Shown piece after piece: positions 26,580-35,506 of a DNA stretch of 64,000 nucleotides. The DNA lies in the NCBI GenBank assembly GCA_964011675.1, contig CAXGPR010000001.1, positions 65,628 to 129,627 on the forward strand, given 5' to 3'. The notes under the pieces are model-generated. The model searched no databases. It was not told where the DNA came from and worked only from the letters and a program-made list of their open reading frames with translations. Numbering within the stretch: position 1 is the first letter of the stretch; every line of letters begins with the position of its first letter. The translations under genes and the position numbers were made by a program. The stretch comes from GCA-2693325 sp964011675 (GTDB lineage: Bacteria > Latescibacterota > UBA2968 > UBA8231).

Positions 26580-28626
26580 TCAATGTGATAATACCCACAG
26601 ATGTAACCTCTACATCGGGCGCAATTTCGTTATATGACAGCACGTGAAGCATGGGAAAGTTAGCAGCCGTCAGCTTGCGAAATGCAAGGCGGGTTTGCGG
26701 CGCAGCCAGCACTACAGGCTGCTGTCCGTTAGCCACCATTTGGTCCACTAACTCCGTCAAACCAACAAAAATTTCATTGGCTACATCAGGTGCAACGGCA
26801 ACGACGATACCAGCAGGCGAACTCTGTACCGCCTCTACTACGAGCTGTTCAACTCCGCCGTCAATAGTTAAGACTGCAATAGCGTTATCAGGCGCTTCTT
26901 TAAGTAACGCATTACAAATCGAACGACGTAGCGCTGTCCGAACATACTCGCTGAGCACTTCAACGTCATCGATGCGGCTGTGCTCAGATAATACTTCAAG
27001 TATAGTGCGCAAATCTCGAATAGGCACACGCTCAAAAAGCAGATTTTGCAAAACGCGCTGTAGCTTGCCAACAGCCTCAGAGTCCGGTACGAGCTCCTCG
27101 ACTATGCTAGGAGAAGTCTGCTTGAGCTCATCCAGTAAATGCTGCGTCTCCTGTCGACCAAGAAGCTCATGAGCGTAGTTATTAATTACCTCGGTCAAAT
27201 GAGTGGCCAACACGGCCACGGGCTCTACCACATTGTATCCCAGCAATTCGGCTTTCTCGCGAAGTGCCGGTACGATCCAACGAGCCGGCAAGCCAAAGAC
27301 CGGGTCAATTGCCTGTGAACCATCTATCTCACCTTCGGCAAAACCTGGATCAATCGCCATGAGCTGCTTAGCCTGTAATTCTCCGCTCGCAACTGGATTA
27401 CCCTTCACGCGTATCTGGTAGGCAGTAGGCGGCAGTTCCGTACTATCGCGGACGCGCACGGGCGGCGCCACATACCCCATATCCATCGCCGCTACTTTAC
27501 GAATTTGCATGATACGCTCGATGAGATCTCCCCCCTGATTTGCATCAACGAGGGGCACTAGCTGATATCCAACCTGCACTTCTAATTGATCTACGCGCAA
27601 ATAATCTTCGGGGCGTTCCTCAGTCTGATCTGCATGCGTTTCTGCTTCCGCTTCCACAGCCTTCTGGTCTTGCTTACGCTTGCGCACTAACAGCGAAACC
27701 CCGATGAGCAATGATCCGATAGCTGCAAACGGCCACGTAGGCAAGCCGGGAATCAGCCCCATAAACAGCAGCATCGTTCCAGCAATTAGTCCCGCCTGCG
27801 GACGTCCCGTCAGCTGCTGGTTAATATCTGAACCCATGTTTCCATCACTGGTGGCACGCGTAACGATAATACCTGCTGCAGTAGACGTAATAAGAGCGGG
27901 AATCTGCGTGACTAACCCGTCTCCTACCGTGAGCAAGGTATAAGTCTGCAGTGCCTCTGCTAAACTGAGGTCGCGTTGCAGAACACCGATGGCAAATCCG
28001 CCAATGATATTAACAATCGTAATCAGGATGCCGGCTACGGCATCACCACGAACAAACTTACTAGCACCGTCCATCGCACCGTAAAAATCGGCCTCGCGTG
28101 ATATATCTTCGCGACGCTGTTTTGCTTGCTGCTCGTCTATCAAGCCAGCATTCAAATCTGCATCAATAGCCATCTGCTTACCCGGCATTGCGTCCAAGGT
28201 AAAACGCGCAGCCACTTCGGCAACGCGCCCAGCGCCTTTGGTAATGACGACAAATTGTATGATGATCACGATGATAAATATTATGAAACCGAGTACAAAA
28301 TTACCGCGCACAACGACATCACCAAAAGCCTCTATTAAACGCCCCGCATCTGCTTCACTAAGAATCAGACGAGTGGAAGCGACATTTAGCGACAGTCGAA
28401 AAAGCGTGAGAACCAACAACAAGCCAGGAAATACCGACAGCTCTAAGGGCGCGGTGATATAAATCGTCAGCATAAGGACAAGCAGAGCCAAGCTGATATT
28501 GAATGTCAGCAAAAAGTCGAGAATAAACGTGGGCAACGGAACGATCATAACGGCCAAGATCGTTATCACGCCGATCGCCACAAGTACGTCGGTATGCTGA
28601 GCAAGCATCTTTATCCATCTACGCAC
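26512..28626 (-). CDS. flhA: FlhA, flagellar type III export gate protein
   Basis: A 704-residue export-gate protein. Seven to eight membrane helices occupy about 15-325, including the conserved FHIPEP-type loop region (AARFTLDAMPGKQMAIDADLNAG, about 145-165). The cytoplasmic domain (about 340-700) forms the nonameric ring that receives substrates (DPVFGLPARWI). The start is GTG at 28626. The C-terminal 22 residues overlap flhF. It follows flhB after 21 bp in the fliOPQR-flhBA order. Confidence 0.97.
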   Translation of the reverse strand: MRRWIKMLAQHTDVLVAIGVITILAVMIVPLPTFILDFLLTFNISLALLVLMLTIYITAPLELSVFPGLLLVLTLFRLSLNVASTRLILSEADAGRLIEAFGDVVVRGNFVLGFIIFIIVIIIQFVVITKGAGRVAEVAARFTLDAMPGKQMAIDADLNAGLIDEQQAKQRREDISREADFYGAMDGASKFVRGDAVAGILITIVNIIGGFAIGVLQRDLSLAEALQTYTLLTVGDGLVTQIPALITSTAAGIIVTRATSDGNMGSDINQQLTGRPQAGLIAGTMLLFMGLIPGLPTWPFAAIGSLLIGVSLLVRKRKQDQKAVEAEAETHADQTEERPEDYLRVDQLEVQVGYQLVPLVDANQGGDLIERIMQIRKVAAMDMGYVAPPVRVRDSTELPPTAYQIRVKGNPVASGELQAKQLMAIDPGFAEGEIDGSQAIDPVFGLPARWIVPALREKAELLGYNVVEPVAVLATHLTEVINNYAHELLGRQETQHLLDELKQTSPSIVEELVPDSEAVGKLQRVLQNLLFERVPIRDLRTILEVLSEHSRIDDVEVLSEYVRTALRRSICNALLKEAPDNAIAVLTIDGGVEQLVVEAVQSSPAGIVVAVAPDVANEIFVGLTELVDQMVANGQQPVVLAAPQTRLAFRKLTAANFPMLHVLSYNEIAPDVEVTSVGIITLNAYEDPQIHSPEYAGGSAASTR

Positions 28627-28647
28627 GACGCTTTCCCCCTACTTTCA

Positions 28648-29727
28648 TTAGAGACGACTCCCCTCATTACCGCGTTTAAGCTGAAAAACAAAGGCGAGAA
28701 CCTGCGCAACGGCTTTAAATAAATCCTCTGGTATTTCGTCGCCAATCTGCACAACTTTGAACAGTGCACGAGCTAACGGCTTGTTCTCTACCAAGGGAAT
28801 ACCTGCATCACGGGCTACTTCCTTAATACGCTGTGCGACCAGTCGCTGACCTTTGGCCACAACGAGAGGAGCGGGCATATTTTCCATGTCATATTTAAGT
28901 GCAACGGCAACGTGGGTCGGATTCGTCACAACGACATCGGCTGTCATCACATCATCCATCATGCGCTGTTGTGACATCTCGCGCTGTAGATTGCGCACAC
29001 GCGAACGCACCATGGGATCGCCTTCCTGCTGTTTGACCTCTTCTCGCACTTCCTGACGCGTCATGCGGAGATTTTTTTCGTAATCCCAGCGCTGAAAAGA
29101 ATAGTCGAGAATGGCCATTATAAGCAGCAAGAGTATAATCCGGAAGGCCAGTGTGAGGATAATATCTCCACTCAGCGTAAAGATCTGACCAACGCCCATA
29201 TCCATGTAGGAAACGAGATTATTTATGTCGGCTGATATGGTCAAATAGGTCACATAAACTACGGCCCCAATCTTAAAGAGGCTCTTAGCTAATTCGACTA
29301 GACCCTTACTAGAGAAAATGCGTTTGATACCGCTGAAAGGACTAATACGCTCCGCCTTCGGCGTAAGCGGTTGAAGGGTAAAAAGCACACCAACTTGAGC
29401 GTAGTTTACCGCTAGTGCGGCAACAACAAGTAGAGCAACAATTGGTACGATAATACGGGCGTATCCCAATACCCAAGAGCCTGTATGCAAATAAAGGTTG
29501 GTAGAATTTATTTCGACTTTCACCCCATTGGTCAGAGCATCGATCATAAAAACACCAAGCTGATCAAGCATATATGGGCCCAAACCCGAAAGAGCTAATA
29601 ATCCTGTCGCAAGAATCGCAATGGAACTCAGTTCACTACTTCGGGCAACCTGTCCTTTACGCCGCGCATCCTCGCGCCGCTTCGGCGTAGCCTGTTCTGT
29701 TTTTTCCTGAAAAGATTCCTCAGCCAT
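28648..29727 (-). CDS. flhB: FlhB, flagellar export switch protein
   Basis: A 359-residue export protein. An N-terminal charged segment (EKTEQATPKRREDARRKG) precedes four membrane helices (about 30-210). The cytoplasmic domain carries the self-cleaving NPTH motif (NPTHVAVALKYD) near 265. FlhB switches export from rod/hook to filament substrates together with FliK. It follows fliR after 12 bp. Confidence 0.97.
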   Translation of the reverse strand: MAEESFQEKTEQATPKRREDARRKGQVARSSELSSIAILATGLLALSGLGPYMLDQLGVFMIDALTNGVKVEINSTNLYLHTGSWVLGYARIIVPIVALLVVAALAVNYAQVGVLFTLQPLTPKAERISPFSGIKRIFSSKGLVELAKSLFKIGAVVYVTYLTISADINNLVSYMDMGVGQIFTLSGDIILTLAFRIILLLLIMAILDYSFQRWDYEKNLRMTRQEVREEVKQQEGDPMVRSRVRNLQREMSQQRMMDDVMTADVVVTNPTHVAVALKYDMENMPAPLVVAKGQRLVAQRIKEVARDAGIPLVENKPLARALFKVVQIGDEIPEDLFKAVAQVLAFVFQLKRGNEGSRL

Positions 29728-29739
29728 TGAATACCTTTA

Positions 29740-30510
29740 TCATGCAAAAAAATCGATTAAGGCAAAAAAGTCGCGCTCTAAAACCTGAAGAGACTTTTCG
29801 AGCATAATGCGAAAAAGTGGCAAAGAAGAAACCATTACAAAAAGCCCTACTGCCAACTGTACGGGAAACCCCACGATAAAAACATTCATTTGTGGCACGG
29901 TGCGAGCCAGCACGCCCATAGCAACCGAAACGAGAAATAAGGAAATCATAATCGGCGCACTTATTTTTATGGCTACGATAAAAACTTCATTAGCCAACTC
30001 GATTAATTTCTCAGCAACTGGAACCTTAAATACAACGCCGCCCAACGGAACGGCCTCAAAACTGGCCATCAATCCATTAAGAATGATATGATGACCGTCG
30101 AGAGAAAGAATGAGTAAGACCGCTAGGATATTGAGAAACTGACCGATAATTGACACCTGATCATTTGACTGTGGATCGATTACGTTGACTATACCAAAGC
30201 CCATCTGCAAACCCGCTAACTGTCCAGCAAACTGAACTCCGATAAATATTAGCAATACTGAAAATCCCAGCACTGCGCCCATAAGCACTTCTCGAATCAG
30301 AATTAAGGCATAGGGGAAAAATCCTTCTGGAAGATCCAGGGTCGAGTCTGCAACCGAAGGAAATATGACCACCGAAATCATAAATGCCATACCAACTTTA
30401 GCCCGTGCCAGAAAGAGTCTATGACCAAATATCGGCGCAACGACTATCAGCGCACTAACGCGCAGCAAAACCAGTAAAAAGACGTGGAATTGATCGAGCC
30501 AGTAAGCCAC
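29740..30510 (-). CDS. fliR: FliR, flagellar export gate protein
   Basis: A 256-residue membrane protein of about six hydrophobic segments, with typical APIFG and LAGLQMGFGIVNVIDP motifs. With FliP and FliQ it forms the core of the export gate in the basal body membrane. The start is GTG. It lies 10 bp downstream of fliQ. Confidence 0.96.
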   Translation of the reverse strand: MAYWLDQFHVFLLVLLRVSALIVVAPIFGHRLFLARAKVGMAFMISVVIFPSVADSTLDLPEGFFPYALILIREVLMGAVLGFSVLLIFIGVQFAGQLAGLQMGFGIVNVIDPQSNDQVSIIGQFLNILAVLLILSLDGHHIILNGLMASFEAVPLGGVVFKVPVAEKLIELANEVFIVAIKISAPIMISLFLVSVAMGVLARTVPQMNVFIVGFPVQLAVGLFVMVSSLPLFRIMLEKSLQVLERDFFALIDFFA

Positions 30511-30520
30511 AAGAAATTAC

Positions 30521-30790
30521 CTATCCGATAACAGTTGGAATGCTGCTTATTAAAGTAGTAGTAAACTCAATCATACGTCGAATAGTCCAAGGCAAAAGCA
30601 GGGACAATACAACACCTACAGAGAGAATTTTAGGAATAAATGTGAGTGTCATTTCGTGAATCTGTGTAACAGCCTGAAATATGCTAACAACTAAACCCAC
30701 AACGAGTGCCACCAATAACGTGGGCCCCGCCACGATGAGCACTATCATTAACGTATCCTGCCCCAGTTTTATTGCGTATTCTGGCGTCAT
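30521..30790 (-). CDS. fliQ: FliQ, flagellar export gate protein
   Basis: An 89-residue protein with two membrane helices (about 15-38 and 52-75) and the family patterns GPTLLVALVVGLVVSIFQAVTQI and TLTFIPKI. It is the small hairpin subunit of the export gate. Its place between fliP and fliR is canonical. Confidence 0.96.
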   Translation of the reverse strand: MTPEYAIKLGQDTLMIVLIVAGPTLLVALVVGLVVSIFQAVTQIHEMTLTFIPKILSVGVVLSLLLPWTIRRMIEFTTTLISSIPTVIG

Positions 30791-30802
30791 CTTCTCCCTT
30801 TC

Positions 30803-31573
30803 TCAGTTAAAGCTCTTTACCAAAGAATTCATTAGCAAATTCCACCCATCGACTAGCACAAAAAGTAAAATTTTAAACGGAAGTGAAACCATTATGGGCG
30901 GCAACATCATCATACCCATTGAGAGAAGAATGCTAGAAACAACAAGATCAATAACGAGAAAGGGAATAAAAAGAATGAAACCTATCTGAAATGCTGTACG
31001 AAGTTCACTTATGATGAAGCTGGGGATGAGAACGGAATTGGGTATCTCCGATCGATTACGCGGCTGAGGGATACGCGCCATGCGAACAAAGAGCGCCATG
31101 TCTTTTTGCCGCGTCTGCTTGAGCATAAACTCGCGAATAGGCTCCATACCGCGATCGAGTGCCACCTTATATGGAATTTCATCGGCGACTAGTGGCTGAA
31201 TAGCTTCGTCGTTGACACGATCCCATACGGGCGACATAACAAAAAAAGTGATAAAGAGAGACAGCCCGATTAGCAGTTGATTGGGCGGCATCTGCTGCGT
31301 GCCGATTGCAGTGCGCAAAAAAGATAGCACAACGACGATCCGCGTAAATGAGGTCATCATTATCAAAATAGAGGGTGCTAAGGAAAGAATAGTCAAAAGG
31401 AAAATGATTTGCAGCGAAACGGCTGCATCTCCACCTTCTTGAGCATCTTCAACCTGTAGACTAATCTTGGGCAAACCCTGTGCGAATGCACTCTCGGCCG
31501 ACATTATCACATACAAAAAAATGAGCATACCCACCCAACGGGAGAGGGAACCCAAGTTCAGTGGAGTTCTCAT
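30803..31573 (-). CDS. fliP: FliP, flagellar export gate protein
   Basis: A 256-residue export-gate protein with a cleavable-type N-terminal signal (about 1-31, ending AFAQ), then four membrane helices. Conserved words include SFTRIVVVLSFLR, IGTQQMPPNQ and IPFLVIDLVVSSILLSMGMMMLPP. The ATG overlaps the fliO stop by 4 bp (ATGA), coupling the two. Confidence 0.97.
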   Translation of the reverse strand: MRTPLNLGSLSRWVGMLIFLYVIMSAESAFAQGLPKISLQVEDAQEGGDAAVSLQIIFLLTILSLAPSILIMMTSFTRIVVVLSFLRTAIGTQQMPPNQLLIGLSLFITFFVMSPVWDRVNDEAIQPLVADEIPYKVALDRGMEPIREFMLKQTRQKDMALFVRMARIPQPRNRSEIPNSVLIPSFIISELRTAFQIGFILFIPFLVIDLVVSSILLSMGMMMLPPIMVSLPFKILLFVLVDGWNLLMNSLVKSFN

Positions 31574-32178
31574 GTACTATCTCCTACCGTTTTACCCAAC
31601 ACATTTTTCAGCTGATTGGCAAAGGGTGATGGTACAGAAGGCTTAGGGGTGAGGTCTAGCTCGCCCGCCGTCCATTCAGCCAGCGTAGTGATGCGGTCGT
31701 CGGTAACGCCCAAAGCTAGCGCTCGCCCGCCGATCTCCACTAAAAAAACCGCTTTTTTGGGACCTAGATAGGCACGTTCAGCTACGCGTATCAACGTATT
31801 GTCCGCCCCAAGTTGCTTACCGAGCGTGCTCTTTCGGAGCAGATGAGCAGCACCCCATGCCAGAAGCACTACCAATGCCAAACCAAAGCCTAAACGCATT
31901 GAAATGCTCCATATATCTCCATCGTCTTCCGCGCCGCTGCTGGCCTGTGCTACATATGAGTCCCCTTCCGCGAAAAGAGGTTCATCGGCGGTCTGCTCTG
32001 AGGTAGACGTAGCCCCAATCGAGAGACCTTGCACAGCGGAACGAGCACTATCTGCGGCAACGGCCTGCCATCCTGATGCTACAACACCTACGTCGGCCCT
32101 GACGACTTGGCCCCAACAAGCAACTGCAAAAAACACTCCTAAGAGTATTTGCCATTTACAACATATTCGCTGTTTCAT
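31570..32178 (-). CDS. fliO: FliO, flagellar export assembly protein
   Basis: A 202-residue protein with an N-terminal signal or anchor (about 5-29), an Ala/Ser-rich periplasmic linker, a membrane helix (about 92-112) and a cytoplasmic FliO domain (about 125-165; VAERAYLGPKKAVFLVEIGGRALALGV). FliO helps assemble the FliP ring. I chose ATG 32178 over the in-frame TTG 32193 because a GAGAG/AGGA ribosome binding region precedes it and the sigma54-type promoter would otherwise leave too short a leader. It is the first gene of the second flagellar operon. Confidence 0.88.
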   Translation of the reverse strand: MKQRICCKWQILLGVFFAVACWGQVVRADVGVVASGWQAVAADSARSAVQGLSIGATSTSEQTADEPLFAEGDSYVAQASSGAEDDGDIWSISMRLGFGLALVVLLAWGAAHLLRKSTLGKQLGADNTLIRVAERAYLGPKKAVFLVEIGGRALALGVTDDRITTLAEWTAGELDLTPKPSVPSPFANQLKNVLGKTVGDST

Positions 32179-32213
32179 CTTCCTCGCTCTCAAGTGTTAC
32201 CCACACTCTTTCG

Positions 32214-32229
32214 AGCAACATGTATGCCA
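32214..32229 (-). promoter_or_regulatory. Sigma54-type promoter for fliO operon
   Basis: Read on the minus strand, the element is TGGCAT-N5-TTGCT (TGGCATACATGTTGCT), with GG and GC exactly 10 bp apart as in -24/-12 promoters. Transcription would start about 12 bp downstream, near 32203, about 25 bp before the fliO ATG. The element has the same TGGCAT-N5-TTGCT form as the one before flgB. Confidence 0.8.
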
Positions 32230-32246
32230 CCTCACCCGTCACAAAA

Positions 32247-32271
32247 AAAGGAGGCCCCATTGGCCTCCTTT
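32247..32271 (-). terminator. Intrinsic terminator ending the flgB-fliN transcript
   Basis: A perfect 10-bp stem (32247-32256 with 32262-32271; core GGAGGCC/GGCCTCC) encloses a 5-nt loop. On the minus strand it is followed by a run of T residues. It lies 18 bp upstream of the fliO promoter element, so it separates the two flagellar transcripts. Confidence 0.85.
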
Positions 32272-32280
32272 AAGAAAAAA

Positions 32281-32300
32281 GATGCATTATTTAATGCATC
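32281..32300 (-). terminator. Second hairpin with T-run between fliN and fliO
   Basis: The sequence GATGCATTA-TT-TAATGCATC is a 9-bp perfect inverted repeat, followed on the minus strand by TTTTTTC. It is AT-rich and weaker than the neighbouring GC-rich terminator and may act as a tandem back-up. Confidence 0.55.
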
Positions 32301-32376
32301 TATACACATTTAAAGTTTTGTTTTTTATACACTTAATACAAAAAAGAAAGCCACACCTCTTATCTGGCCCCTTCGG

Positions 32377-32408
32377 AAGTAATTTCCCTCCTTAAGGAAA
32401 TTACTTCT
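32377..32408. repeat. Long inverted repeat just after fliN
   Basis: A 12-bp perfect stem (32377-32388, GAAGTAATTTCC, with 32397-32408) encloses an 8-nt loop. It has a T-run on the + strand side, yet no + strand gene is nearby. On the minus strand it lies 21 bp after the fliN stop and may protect or process the 3' end of that mRNA. The minus-strand loop reads TTAAGGAG. Confidence 0.6.
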
Positions 32409-32429
32409 TTTTGCAAAGAGATTTGGCCT

Positions 32430-32951
32430 CTATAGCTCGTTCACGCTTCCCATAATCTCGGTTATGCGCACTCCAAAGTTTTCCGCTACTGTCACCACTT
32501 CCCCACGCGCGAAGAGTTTACCGTTGACCATAATGTCAACCGGATCTCCCACCTGTTTATCTAGTTCTACTAAAGATTGCTCGCCAAGACGCATAACATT
32601 TTCGAGTGTCTCCCTCGTTCGGCCGAGTTCAATTGAAACGCTGAGATTGACATCCATGAGACGCGCGATATTAGCAGGAATACCCATGGCAGCTCCACCA
32701 CCACCTGCCGTCGCACTGGAAAAATCGCCGCCGTCGCTACTACCATCTTCCATCGCTTTGAGCATTTCCATTTCCATAATGCGGTCCACATCCTCCTGCG
32801 AACCTGCATCTGCACCGTCGCCTCCTTCTTCCATCACATTCAGCATCTCTCCGGCAAGGGGATCTAGATCTTCTCCTCCTTCGCCTCCACCAACGGCATC
32901 AGCTAACACATCGAGATCTTCTCCGGATACTTCTTCTTCTTCTTCAGCCAT
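32430..32951 (-). CDS. fliN: FliN, flagellar C-ring switch protein with acidic N-terminal extension
   Basis: A 173-residue protein. The C-terminal 75 residues are a clear FliN/SpoA domain (LMDVNLSVSIELGRTRETLENVMRLGEQSLVELDK, then PVDIMVNGKLFARGEVV). The first 90 residues are an acidic, Gly-rich, low-complexity extension not found in short FliN proteins. FliN forms the lower C-ring and binds CheY and the FliH-FliI export complex. ATG 32951 has GGAG 9 bp upstream; the in-frame TTG 32966 overlaps that ribosome binding site and is rejected. It is the last gene of the flgB operon. Confidence 0.93.
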   Translation of the reverse strand: MAEEEEEVSGEDLDVLADAVGGGEGGEDLDPLAGEMLNVMEEGGDGADAGSQEDVDRIMEMEMLKAMEDGSSDGGDFSSATAGGGGAAMGIPANIARLMDVNLSVSIELGRTRETLENVMRLGEQSLVELDKQVGDPVDIMVNGKLFARGEVVTVAENFGVRITEIMGSVNEL

Positions 32952-32987
32952 TGTCGCTATCTCCAAGGACTAAGTGAGCGAAAACAC

Positions 32988-34031
32988 TTAATCAATCGTT
33001 ATCGGCGTACTCTTATTTTTAAACAATACTTCGTTTTCCGGATTGATATATTCGGTAATTTGAACTGCATTATGACGTCCCAACCTTCCAGGACGTCCAA
33101 TAAACTTCGGCTCATCGCGGACGTAAATAACCGTCGGTTCGTTTATGCGCGTATCCATAGTGAGTACATCGCCAACCTGCAAATCCTGTAAAGTTCGAAA
33201 TGACGTCATCCCTCGAGCCAATTCGGCGCGTATCTGCATAAAAGTCTTTTGCAAACGCAGATTGTTGAGCCGTAGCAATTCTTCCTGATTAATGCTATTT
33301 GTTCGCACATATGACTGCTGCCCCAAGCGAGGAAGAATAGGCTCCAACGTAAAGAAAGGATAGCATAGACTGACGAGACCGGATGCATTTGTAGAGTTTA
33401 CTTCAAACGCCAGAAGAATGACAGTTTCCGAAGGCGCGGTAATCTGCATAAACTCCGGATTGGTTTCTAACTCGACGTCTGAAACTTCTACATGCAATAT
33501 CGGATCCCACGTCGCCTCAAGATCTCCTACGACGCGTTTAACAATGCGGTTTACTACGCCCATTTCAATGGGCGTTAGCTGACGGGCTTCAACGCCCTGA
33601 GACGAACCTTTACCCCCAAAAATCCGGTCTACAATCGCAAAAATAACCGGCATGGCAAAGTCTATAACAGCCTTGCCGTTGGTCTGACCAAACGTAAACT
33701 GATACGAACATGAAGGGTTTGATAGACTCATTATGAACTCTGCATAAGTTGTCTGATCCACAAAAGCCGTTTCTACGTCTACCACGGCGCGCATAACACC
33801 AGAAAACGTTGAGGTAAGTAGACGAGCAAGGTTATCGTGTAAACTTTCTAACGTGCGTATCTGATCTTTATTTACGCGCGCTGGATGCTTAAAGTCGTAG
33901 GGCGTTATGATGCGCTGCGAAGACGCATCATCAAACGACCCACTTCCCTTATCGTCTTCAATCTCGCCCTCATTCCCATCGGTTGCCGAAAGCAATGCAT
34001 CTATTTCACCTTGGGACAGTACGTCGGCCAT
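32988..34031 (-). CDS. fliM: FliM, flagellar motor switch protein
   Basis: A 347-residue switch protein. The N-terminal CheY-binding peptide LSQGEIDALLSA is intact (about 5-16). A CheC-like middle domain (about 60-245) and a C-terminal SpoA domain (about 265-335) follow. It couples chemotaxis signals to the C-ring. It lies 36 bp upstream of fliN. Confidence 0.97.
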   Translation of the reverse strand: MADVLSQGEIDALLSATDGNEGEIEDDKGSGSFDDASSQRIITPYDFKHPARVNKDQIRTLESLHDNLARLLTSTFSGVMRAVVDVETAFVDQTTYAEFIMSLSNPSCSYQFTFGQTNGKAVIDFAMPVIFAIVDRIFGGKGSSQGVEARQLTPIEMGVVNRIVKRVVGDLEATWDPILHVEVSDVELETNPEFMQITAPSETVILLAFEVNSTNASGLVSLCYPFFTLEPILPRLGQQSYVRTNSINQEELLRLNNLRLQKTFMQIRAELARGMTSFRTLQDLQVGDVLTMDTRINEPTVIYVRDEPKFIGRPGRLGRHNAVQITEYINPENEVLFKNKSTPITID

Positions 34032-34061
34032 CTCTGACTCCTCACCAACCTCGAGTTACCA

Positions 34062-34703
34062 TCACTGAATGATGATATCCGATATGTTAACTTCGAGTAT
34101 TCTCACTTTAGTTTTATTCTCATCATCTAACTTAAAGAGACGATCGAAGATTTCCCTGTTCAGGACATCGCGCATTTCGCTTTCCAATTCGTTCTGAAAC
34201 TGCGCATCAAGTTCGTCCACAGTCTTCCCACGGATGATGCTTGTGATCAGTGCCTTTATCTTCAAGTCATATAGAGCTATTCTTGCTAAGACTTCTGCGT
34301 TGTCTTTCAAGGCGTCCGTTATGTCGTCATCAGGCGGAGATTCCTCCGTATTGTAAGCTTCTAAACCCAACTGAACGCTGAGTACGACAAAGCGCTCCGA
34401 ATTCGTACCCGCTGGGTTTGCAGTTATTGTTTGAAGTTTCTTCGATTCGTAAATGTAGGGTAAACGATTTGAAACCTCTTCTTTTTTATTTGGAATCTGG
34501 CGAATTTCCACACTTTCATGTTCCGGGATGAGCGGCTCTGGCGTCTCCTCAGGCATGTTGTCTTGGAGAACAAATTCAATAAGTACAAACGCTATGATAG
34601 CTTGGGCGAGCATAACGATGGCCGCTAGGGGACCCCACTTTTTTAGCACGCCTCCGCCGTCACCGCCTCCACTTTCATTTTCTTCTGCTGCTTCTTCAGC
34701 CAT
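34062..34703 (-). CDS. fliL: FliL, flagellar basal body-associated protein
   Basis: A 213-residue protein with a short acidic cytoplasmic start, one membrane helix (about 28-46) and a periplasmic domain (about 80-213; FVVLSVQLGLEAYN, ending VRILEVNISDIIIQ). FliL surrounds or supports the stator. It sits between motB and fliM, a common order. Confidence 0.92.
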   Translation of the reverse strand: MAEEAAEENESGGGDGGGVLKKWGPLAAIVMLAQAIIAFVLIEFVLQDNMPEETPEPLIPEHESVEIRQIPNKKEEVSNRLPYIYESKKLQTITANPAGTNSERFVVLSVQLGLEAYNTEESPPDDDITDALKDNAEVLARIALYDLKIKALITSIIRGKTVDELDAQFQNELESEMRDVLNREIFDRLFKLDDENKTKVRILEVNISDIIIQ

Positions 34704-34720
34704 AAAAAAATATCCTCCTG

Positions 34721-35503
34721 TTACTCTTCGCCTTCGACGCCTACATCTGCATCTCGAAGCAACTGTCGGACGAGCCCAGGCGAGGATTCTTCGCTTTGTT
34801 GACGATGCCGAACTTTAATTTCTACGCGGCGGTTTAACGCCCTATTCTCTTCGGTATCGTTATCTACTATCGGCTTAAATTCACCATGACCAATCGCCGT
34901 CATACGTTCGGCTGCTATCCCAACTTCGTTTTGAAACACGTCGAGTACTCCTAATGCTCGGGCACTAGACAACCAGTGGTTATTGGGAAATTCATCGTTT
35001 TTAATAGGCAAGTCATCGGTGTGACCTCCAATCTCTATGGTATTGGGCAAACGAGCCAATACACCACCAATTTTATTGAGCATTGGCAAGATATCACTCT
35101 TGATTTTCGCATCACCGCTGGAAAAGACCGCATTGTCTTTAATACGTATCGTGATACCATCTTCCGACTCAATAATCTCGACGTTTTGCTGTTGTCCTTC
35201 TGCCTCGACCTGCTTTTCTAATTCAGACTTTGCATCTTTTAGCGTCGGCCTTGCCTCGGTTAAATCTCCGCGCACTATAGGCACTTCTAGCTTGATCGGC
35301 GAAGAAAGAATAGGCTCTCCAGGCAGCACACCGAGCGCTCCTTGAAGCGAACCTACTGCCTTTTCAAAGTCTTCTTTCTTCATAGTCGAAAAAGACAGCA
35401 ACAAAACAAAAAAGCACAGTAGAAGCGACATGAGGTCGCCAAAGGTTTGCAACCATCCCGGCAGACCTTTGGGACATGGTGGGCATTTTTGCTGCTTGGC
35501 CAT
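34721..35503 (-). CDS. motB: MotB, flagellar stator protein
   Basis: A 260-residue stator subunit. One membrane helix (about 18-40) contains the proton-path Asp in the pattern WLQTFGDLMSLLLCFFVLL. A periplasmic OmpA-like peptidoglycan-binding domain follows (about 115-235; IEIGGHTDDLPI, RRVEIKVRH). It starts after a 3-bp gap from motA, showing coupling. Nothing in the helix marks it clearly as a sodium-type stator. Confidence 0.95.
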   Translation of the reverse strand: MAKQQKCPPCPKGLPGWLQTFGDLMSLLLCFFVLLLSFSTMKKEDFEKAVGSLQGALGVLPGEPILSSPIKLEVPIVRGDLTEARPTLKDAKSELEKQVEAEGQQQNVEIIESEDGITIRIKDNAVFSSGDAKIKSDILPMLNKIGGVLARLPNTIEIGGHTDDLPIKNDEFPNNHWLSSARALGVLDVFQNEVGIAAERMTAIGHGEFKPIVDNDTEENRALNRRVEIKVRHRQQSEESSPGLVRQLLRDADVGVEGEE

Positions 35504-35506
35504 AGC

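Noticed and set aside
32150..32262. A 36-codon minus-strand frame starting in the fliN terminator loop, preceded by AAAGGAGG
   Set aside because: The apparent ribosome binding site is the terminator stem itself and the spacing is only 3 bp. The frame runs through the sigma54-type element.
31904..32395. A 163-residue plus-strand frame ending at the third hairpin
   Set aside because: It is antisense to fliO and then runs through the hairpins and both regulatory elements. It is Pro/His-rich with no signal or family, so it is a shadow frame.
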